Shown: positions 14,481 through 19,745 of the stretch, in pieces | How the letters are laid out: each line of letters starts with the position of its first letter | How positions within the stretch are numbered: the stretch's first letter is position 1 | NCBI GenBank assembly: GCA_025351065.1 | Contig: JANXWQ010000387.1 | Span: 1 to 19,745, forward strand | Direction of reading: 5' to 3' | Length of the DNA stretch: 19,745 nt | From: Chthoniobacter sp. | GTDB lineage: Bacteria; Verrucomicrobiota; Verrucomicrobiia; Chthoniobacterales; Chthoniobacteraceae | Position numbers and translations under genes: made by a program | The notes under the pieces: generated by a model | Told to the model about the DNA's origin: nothing | The model's database searches: none | What the model saw: the letters and a program-made list of their open reading frames with translations, nothing else

Positions 14481-17416
14481 AATGGCGCGCGCTGACTGTG
14501 GCCTTCGCGGCGCTGCGCGCGGTGTCGGCGGACGCAGCACCGACGGCGGAAGACGCGCGGTTTTTCGCGGAGAAAATCGCGCCGCTTTTCGAGGAGCGTT
14601 GTTTCAAGTGCCACTCGCATCAGTCGGGCAAAATGAAGGGTGGGCTGACGCTCGACGCGCGCAGCGGCTGGGCCGAGGGCGGTGAGAACGGGCCGGCGGT
14701 CATCCCCGGCGACGTGGAAAAAAGCCTGCTCGTCCGCGCCATCCGGCACACCGACCCGGATTTGAAAATGCCGAAGGAAAAGCTCCCCGTCGCCGAGATC
14801 GCGCTGCTGGAGGAGTGGGTGAAACGCGGCGCGCCCGATCCGCGCGAGACGGCATCGGCGGTGGCGAAAGGCGGCGACTGGTGGTCGCTCAAACCGCTCC
14901 CTCCCGCCGCGCCCGTGAGCGGAAATCCCATCGACCATTTCATCCGCGCAAAGCTCGCGGAAAGGCAGCTCGCACCTTCGCCCGAGGCTGACGCCCGCAC
15001 GCTCATCCGGCGCGTGTATGTCGATCTCATCGGCCTCCCGCCGCCCCCCGACGAAGTGGACGCCTTCGTCGCCGATTCATCCCATGCGTCCTACGAAGCC
15101 GTGGTCGATTACCTCCTCGCCTCCCCGCGCTACGGCGAGCGCTGGGCGCGGCATTGGCTCGACACCATCCACTTCGCCGACACCCACGGCTTCGAGCACG
15201 ACGTGTTTCGCCCAAACGCTTGGCGCTTTCGCGACTACGTGATCGCGAGCCTCAATCGCGACACGCCTTGGCCGCGCTTCATCCGCGAGCAGCTCGCGGC
15301 GGATGTCTTTTTTCCCGACGAACCGCCGCTCACCGCCGCCCTCGGCTACCTCGGCGCGGGCACCTACGACTCCAGTGCCGCGGGCACCGCGCCGAAGTCC
15401 TTCGAGAATCTCGACCGCGACGACCTCGTGACGCAAACGATGGCGGCCTTCGTCAGTACCACGGCGAACTGCGCGCGCTGCCATGCGCACAAATTCGACC
15501 CCATCACGCAGGAGGATTACTACGCGTTGCAGGCCGTGTTTGCGGGCATCGGGAAAGGCGATGTCGCTTTCGACGAAGACGCCGCTGTCGCCCGGCAGCG
15601 CGTGCGCTGGAAGACGCTGCTCGCGGCAAATGGCGCGGCGCTGCTCACGCCGGAAAACGAAACGCTCGTCGCTGAATGGGAAGCGGCACGCGGCAATCTG
15701 CCCGCGTGGGAGCCGCTCGACGCGGAGACGTTTCTCTCCGCGAATGGCGCGACGCTCACGCGCCAGCCCGACGGCTCCATCCTCGCCAGCGGCGCGCGCC
15801 CCGACACGGACACGATGACGCTCACGCTCACGAGCAAGCTCCGCGAAATCACCGCGCTGCGGCTCGACTTGCTCACCGACGATTCGCTGCCGGTGAAAGG
15901 GCCGGGCCGCGCGGACAATGGGAATCAGCACCTCACCGAATTCGAGGTGCAGGTCTTTCGGCCCGGTGTGGCGCTGCCGGAGAAAGTGAAAATCCGGCGC
16001 GCTTCGGCGGACTTCGATCAGACCGGCTACGATGTCGCCAAGACGCTCGACGGCGATTTGAAGACATCGTGGGCGATCCATCCAAAAGTCGGCGAGCCGC
16101 ATCACGCGGTCTTTGAACTCGCGTCGAAGCTCGCGCTCGAACCGGGCGCGAAACTCGTGGTGATGCTCAAGCAATTGCAACCCGGCGTACATCTCATCGG
16201 ACGCCTGCGACTTTCCGCGACCAGTGCGCCCGCCAGCGCCGCGCTCGCCCTGCCTGCGGCGGCGGAAGCAGCGCTCGCGATCTCGCGCGAGCAGCGCACA
16301 CCCGAGCAGCGCGCCGCGCTCGCCACCGTGATTCTACGCCTGCGCGCGGAGGACGAACTCGCGCGCCTGCCCGTGCAGGCCAAAGTGTGGGCCGCGGCGA
16401 AAACCGCGACCAACGAACGCGGCGAAATCACCTTCGCGGAGCCGCGCGTGATCCGTCTGCTCAAGCGCGGCGACCTCGACAAACCCGAGGCCGAAATACA
16501 TCCCGGCGCGCTCTCCGCCATCACCGCGCTGCCCGCGCGCTTCGAGCAAACGCTCGGCCAACCCGAAAGCGCCCGCCGCGCCGCCCTCGCCGACTGGCTC
16601 GCCGATCCGCAAAACCCGCTCACCTGGCGCAGCATCGCGAACCGCGTCTGGCACAATCATTTCGGCAAAGGACTCTGCGACACCCCGAGCGACTTCGGCC
16701 ACATGGGCGGCGTGCCCTCGCATCCCGAACTCCTCGACTACCTCGCCGCCACGCTCCGCGACAGCGGCGGCGCGCTCAAGCCCCTGCACCGCCTCATCGT
16801 CACCAGCGCCGCCTACCGCCAGTCCTCCGCCTACCGCGCCGAGGCCGCCGCGCCCGACCCCGACAACCGCCTGCTCTGGCGTATGAACTGCACCCGCCTC
16901 GACGCCGACACCTTCCGCGACACCGTCCTCGCCGTGAGCGGCCGGCTCGATCTCACCGCCGGCGGCCCCGGCGTCGCGCATTTCAAATCCAGCCCCGGCC
17001 CGCAAGCCACGCCCGTGCTCGACTACACCACCTTCGACCGCGACAGCCCCGGCGCTTCCCGGCGCAGCATCTACCGCATCGTCTGGCGCGGCATCGCCGA
17101 TCCCTTCATGGAAGCGCTCGACTTCCCCGACATGGGCCTGCTCTCCCCCGTGCGCGGCTTCTCCGCCTCGCCCCTGCAATCGCTCGCCCTGCTCAACAAC
17201 GAATTCGTCCTCCGCCAAAGCGAACACTTCGCCGCCCGTCTCGCGTCATCCGGCGCCACCGCCGCCGACCAGATCCGCGCCGCCTTCCGCCTCGCCCTCC
17301 TCCGCGAACCCACGCCCGGCGAACTCGCCGACTTCACCGCCCTCGCGGAAAAGCGCACCCTCCCCGCCGCCTGTCGCGTCTTGCTGAACAGTAACGAATT
17401 CCTTTTTGTGAACTAA
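14477..17416 (+). CDS. Exported PSCyt1-DUF1549-DUF1553 protein with c-type haem motif
   Basis: This 979-residue protein has an N-terminal Sec-type signal (MKWRALTVAFAALRA, cut probably after ADA at 20). A Planctomycete-type cytochrome C domain follows (about 25-120), with CFKCH (C42, C45, H46) for covalent haem and M98 in LKMPKEK as a possible sixth ligand. DUF1549/PSCyt2 spans about 150-360 and contains the conserved NCARCHAHKFDPI (331-343), a second CxxCH. A mid-section (about 405-580) looks beta-rich, like a carbohydrate-binding sandwich. DUF1553/PSD1 covers about 685-975 (WRSIANRVWHNHFGKG, RRSIYR). Such proteins are abundant in Planctomycetota and Verrucomicrobiota, often with DUF1501 or sulfatase genes and often linked to polysaccharide use, but their reaction is not established. 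The ATG at 14477 overlaps the ABC gene stop; the DUF1501 gene starts 2 bases after its stop. Confidence 0.92.
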   Translation: MKWRALTVAFAALRAVSADAAPTAEDARFFAEKIAPLFEERCFKCHSHQSGKMKGGLTLDARSGWAEGGENGPAVIPGDVEKSLLVRAIRHTDPDLKMPKEKLPVAEIALLEEWVKRGAPDPRETASAVAKGGDWWSLKPLPPAAPVSGNPIDHFIRAKLAERQLAPSPEADARTLIRRVYVDLIGLPPPPDEVDAFVADSSHASYEAVVDYLLASPRYGERWARHWLDTIHFADTHGFEHDVFRPNAWRFRDYVIASLNRDTPWPRFIREQLAADVFFPDEPPLTAALGYLGAGTYDSSAAGTAPKSFENLDRDDLVTQTMAAFVSTTANCARCHAHKFDPITQEDYYALQAVFAGIGKGDVAFDEDAAVARQRVRWKTLLAANGAALLTPENETLVAEWEAARGNLPAWEPLDAETFLSANGATLTRQPDGSILASGARPDTDTMTLTLTSKLREITALRLDLLTDDSLPVKGPGRADNGNQHLTEFEVQVFRPGVALPEKVKIRRASADFDQTGYDVAKTLDGDLKTSWAIHPKVGEPHHAVFELASKLALEPGAKLVVMLKQLQPGVHLIGRLRLSATSAPASAALALPAAAEAALAISREQRTPEQRAALATVILRLRAEDELARLPVQAKVWAAAKTATNERGEITFAEPRVIRLLKRGDLDKPEAEIHPGALSAITALPARFEQTLGQPESARRAALADWLADPQNPLTWRSIANRVWHNHFGKGLCDTPSDFGHMGGVPSHPELLDYLAATLRDSGGALKPLHRLIVTSAAYRQSSAYRAEAAAPDPDNRLLWRMNCTRLDADTFRDTVLAVSGRLDLTAGGPGVAHFKSSPGPQATPVLDYTTFDRDSPGASRRSIYRIVWRGIADPFMEALDFPDMGLLSPVRGFSASPLQSLALLNNEFVLRQSEHFAARLASSGATAADQIRAAFRLALLREPTPGELADFTALAEKRTLPAACRVLLNSNEFLFVN

Positions 17417-17418
17417 CC

Positions 17419-18852
17419 ATGAAGCCACCCTCGTCTTTCACCCGCCGTGATTTCCTTTCCCACCTCGGCGGCGGACTCGGGAGCGTGGCGCTGGCGCAGT
17501 TGCTGGCGCGCGATGGGTGGGCGGGCGAGGCGTTCGCGCCGCGGGCGGAGTTCAATGGCGGGGTGCATCATCCGGCGAAGGTGAAGCGGATCATCCAGCT
17601 CTTTATGAATGGCGGGGCGAGTCCGATGGATACCTACGACTACAAACCGGAGCTGGCGCGACTGCACGGGCAGATGCTCGGGCCGAAGGAAAAGCCGGAG
17701 GGCCAGACAGCGGTGGCGGGCGCGGTGATGAAAAGCCCGTTCGACTTCGCGCAGCACGGGCAGAGCGGGCGGTGGGTGAGCAGCGTCTTTCCGCAGCAGG
17801 CGAAGTGGGTGGACGAGATGGCCTTTCTCATGGCGATGACCACGAAGACGAGCGTCCACGGCCCCGGCAGTTACATGATGAACACGGGCTTTCTCCTGCC
17901 CGGCTTCCCGTGCATGGGCTCGTGGATTTCCTACGCGCTGGGCAGCCTCGCGGACAATCTGCCGGACTTCATCGTGCTGCCCGACGCGCGCGGGCTGCCC
18001 TACAATCAGCGCGGAAATTTCACCTCGGGATTCCTGCCGGCGCGGCATCAGGGCACGGTCATCAATGCTTCCGCCGCGCAGCCGGTGCCGGATCTTTTCG
18101 CCGATGCGCGGCATCCGTTCGCCATCGGCGAGGCGGATCGCGACGGGCTCGCGCTGCTGGAGAAATTCAATCGCGCGCACGCCGCCGAGCATCCCGCCGA
18201 CACGCGGCTCGAAGCGCGCATCGCGTCGTGCGAACTCGCGGCGAAGATGCAGCTCAGCGCGCCGGAAGCGTTCGACCTTTCGCGCGAAAACGAAGCCACC
18301 CGCCACGACTACGGCCTCGACAGCAAAGTGACCGAGGACTTTGGCCGCCGCTGCCTGCTCGCGCGGCGGCTCATCGAGCGCGGCACGCGCGTGGTGCAGG
18401 TCTGGAGCGGGCCGCAGGGCGCGGTGAACAACTGGGACAATCACGGCAACATCCAGACCGAGCTACCGCCCATCGCCGCGAGCGTGGATCAGCCGATCGC
18501 GGCGCTGCTCGGCGATTTGAAAGCGCGCGGTCTGCTCGCCGACACGCTGGTCGTGTGGACCACGGAATTTGGCCGCACGCCCTTCGCGCAAGGCAGCCTC
18601 GGGCGCGACCACAACGGCGGGAGTTTCGTGACGTGGCTCCTCGGCGCGGGCGTGAAGGCGGGCGTCGCGCACGGGCAGAGCGACGACCTCGGTTTCAAGG
18701 CCGTGGAAGGCGTCACCTACTGCTACGACCTGCACGCCACGATCCTGCACCTGCTCGGCATCGACCACACGCGGCTCACCTTCCACACTGCCGGCGCAGA
18801 CCGCCGGCTCACGGATGTGCATGGGCATGTGATCCGCGACATTCTCGCGTGA
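17419..18852 (+). CDS. Tat-exported DUF1501 protein
   Basis: This 477-residue protein has a twin-arginine signal, FTRRDFLSHLGGGLG (7-21), so it is probably exported folded. DUF1501 proteins belong to the alkaline phosphatase/sulfatase-like fold. Visible family motifs are IIQLFMNGGASPMDTYDYKP (58-77), WDNHGN (339-344), TTEFGRTPF (381-389), GRDHNGG (395-401) and DLHATILHLLGIDH (437-450). The Asp, His and Glu residues in these are candidate metal ligands. It follows the PSCyt1/DUF1549/DUF1553 gene by 2 bases, the usual pairing in Planctomycetota and Verrucomicrobiota, and the two products probably work together in the periplasm. Which substrate, if any, is unknown. Its stop lies 6 bases from the stop of a convergent second DUF1501 gene. 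Start chosen as the ATG that places the Tat motif at the N-terminus. Confidence 0.93.
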   Translation: MKPPSSFTRRDFLSHLGGGLGSVALAQLLARDGWAGEAFAPRAEFNGGVHHPAKVKRIIQLFMNGGASPMDTYDYKPELARLHGQMLGPKEKPEGQTAVAGAVMKSPFDFAQHGQSGRWVSSVFPQQAKWVDEMAFLMAMTTKTSVHGPGSYMMNTGFLLPGFPCMGSWISYALGSLADNLPDFIVLPDARGLPYNQRGNFTSGFLPARHQGTVINASAAQPVPDLFADARHPFAIGEADRDGLALLEKFNRAHAAEHPADTRLEARIASCELAAKMQLSAPEAFDLSRENEATRHDYGLDSKVTEDFGRRCLLARRLIERGTRVVQVWSGPQGAVNNWDNHGNIQTELPPIAASVDQPIAALLGDLKARGLLADTLVVWTTEFGRTPFAQGSLGRDHNGGSFVTWLLGAGVKAGVAHGQSDDLGFKAVEGVTYCYDLHATILHLLGIDHTRLTFHTAGADRRLTDVHGHVIRDILA

Positions 18853-18966
18853 GCGCGCCTAGGCCAGCAGGCCTTTGACCAGCTTGCCTTCCACGTCGGT
18901 GAGGCGGTAGCGGCGGCCTTGGAATTTATAGGTCAGCCGTTCGTGATCAATGCCGAGCAGGTGCAG
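18745..18966. repeat. Inverted repeat formed by the 3' ends of two convergent DUF1501 genes
   Basis: A 17-base segment at 18745-18761 (CTGCACCTGCTCGGCAT) occurs as a perfect reverse complement at 18950-18966. The centre of symmetry is 18855.5, exactly midway between the two stop codons. The segment encodes the shared LHLLGID motif in both genes, and similar but broken matches continue on both sides. It therefore reflects homologous coding sequence in tail-to-tail order, not a separate element. Confidence 0.75.
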
Positions 18967-19745
18967 CAGCGTGGCGTGGAAATCGTGAACGTGGACGCCG
19001 TCGCTGACGACGTTGTAGCCGAAGTCATCGGTCTCGCCGAAGACCGCGCCGGGCTTGATGCCGCCGCCCGCCATCCAGGCGGTGAAGCAGCGCGGATGAT
19101 GGTCGCGGCCGAAGTTCGCGCTGATTTTTCCCTGGCAGTAATTCGTGCGCCCGAACTCGCCGCCCCACACCACGAGCGTGTCGTCGAGCAGCCCGCGCGC
19201 TTTCAAATCCTTGATGAGCGCCGCCGCCGGCTGATCGGTTTCTTTGCAAATCCCCGGCAGCGCGCCGGGCAGTCCGCCGTGATGATCCCAGTCCTGATGG
19301 TAGAGCTGGATGAAGCGCACGCCTTTCTCCGCGAGGCGGCGCGCTTGCAGACAGTTGGCGGCGAAGGTGCCGGGCGTCTTCACATCGGGGCCGTAGGAGT
19401 CGAGCGTCTCCGGCGTTTCGTGCGCGAGGTCGGCGACTTCGGGGATGCTCGTCTGCATGCGAAACGCCATCTCGTACTGATCGATGCGCGTCTGGATTTC
19501 CGCGTCGGGCGTGCCTTCGAGCTGGTGCTCGTGCAGCTCGCGCAGACGGTCGAGCATGAGGCGGCGGCTCTCGGCGCTGACGCCCGCGGGATTGCCGAGA
19601 TAAAGCACGGGATCTTTCGCCGCGCGAAACTGCACGCCCTGATGCCGCGCCGGCAGAAAGCCGCTGCCCCACAGGTGCGACCCGAGCGGCTGCCCGCCTT
19701 TGCCCTTCGTGATGAGCACGACGAACGACGGCAGGTTTTCATTTT
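18859..19745 (-). CDS. Second DUF1501 protein, 5' end beyond the window
   Basis: This is the C-terminal 295 or so residues of a DUF1501 protein on the - strand; the frame runs open to the right edge, so the start and signal peptide are not visible. The internal ATG at 19719 is not the start, because homologous sequence (ENLPSFVVLI) continues upstream of it. Motifs match the family: GSGFLPARHQG, WDHHGG, WGGEFGRTNYCQG, GRDHHPRCFTAW and DFHATLLHLLGIDHERLT. It differs enough from the neighbouring DUF1501 protein (for example GGEFGRTNYCQGKISANFGRDHHP against TTEFGRTPFAQGSLGRDHNG) to be a separate subfamily, not a recent copy. It ends 6 bases from its convergent homologue. A PSCyt1/DUF1549/DUF1553 partner is expected just upstream, to the right of the window. 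Confidence 0.92.
   Translation of the reverse strand, partial: NENLPSFVVLITKGKGGQPLGSHLWGSGFLPARHQGVQFRAAKDPVLYLGNPAGVSAESRRLMLDRLRELHEHQLEGTPDAEIQTRIDQYEMAFRMQTSIPEVADLAHETPETLDSYGPDVKTPGTFAANCLQARRLAEKGVRFIQLYHQDWDHHGGLPGALPGICKETDQPAAALIKDLKARGLLDDTLVVWGGEFGRTNYCQGKISANFGRDHHPRCFTAWMAGGGIKPGAVFGETDDFGYNVVSDGVHVHDFHATLLHLLGIDHERLTYKFQGRRYRLTDVEGKLVKGLLA

Overview
The window is GC-rich and densely coding. It holds 13 protein genes, partial ones at both ends, and no gene-free stretch longer than about 170 bases. I see no tRNA, rRNA, CRISPR array, transposase or phage gene. The best taxonomic pointers are the PSCyt1/DUF1549/DUF1553 gene paired with a DUF1501 gene, a second DUF1501 gene, and two long intergenic palindromes whose translations resemble peptides I remember as common in Verrucomicrobiota genomes. 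I infer Verrucomicrobiota, with Planctomycetota as the main alternative. Most start codons lack a clear Shine-Dalgarno sequence.

Layout, left to right. (1) Bases 1-2781, + strand: the end of a small Trm112-like gene, the cysteine desulfurase sufS, the sulfur acceptor/scaffold sufU and a rhomboid intramembrane protease. Every junction overlaps by 4 or 8 bases, so this is one operon with an iron-sulfur core. (2) Bases 2795-7820, - strand: a TerC-like membrane protein, a two-TM three-PAS histidine kinase, a single-domain response regulator and a soluble REC-HisKA-HATPase-REC hybrid kinase. The last three are linked by ATGA overlaps and look like a phosphorelay with no output domain of its own. 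(3) Bases 7821-7915: a long palindrome between divergent genes, followed by a + strand Tat-exported protein with an HExxH zinc-peptidase motif (7916-8761). (4) Bases 8785-13332, - strand: an RND efflux permease followed by its membrane fusion protein, with a 34-bp perfect inverted repeat filling the gap between them. No outer-membrane channel gene is present. (5) Bases 13467-18852, + strand: an ABC-2-type ATPase without a permease, overlapping a large exported PSCyt1/DUF1549/DUF1553 protein, followed after 2 bases by a Tat-exported DUF1501 protein. (6) Bases 18859-19745, - strand: a second DUF1501 gene, tail-to-tail with the first and cut by the window edge.

Functional themes are iron-sulfur assembly, membrane signalling, multidrug or toxic-compound efflux, and the exported cytochrome/DUF1501 systems typical of the Planctomycetota-Verrucomicrobiota group. 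I did not find a complete, clearly new defence or mobile system. The best leads are the two palindromic repeats placed exactly at gene junctions, the orphan ABC ATPase coupled to the PSCyt1 gene, the outputless phosphorelay, the RND permease lacking the usual proton-relay lysine, and the uncharacterised Tat-exported HExxH protein.
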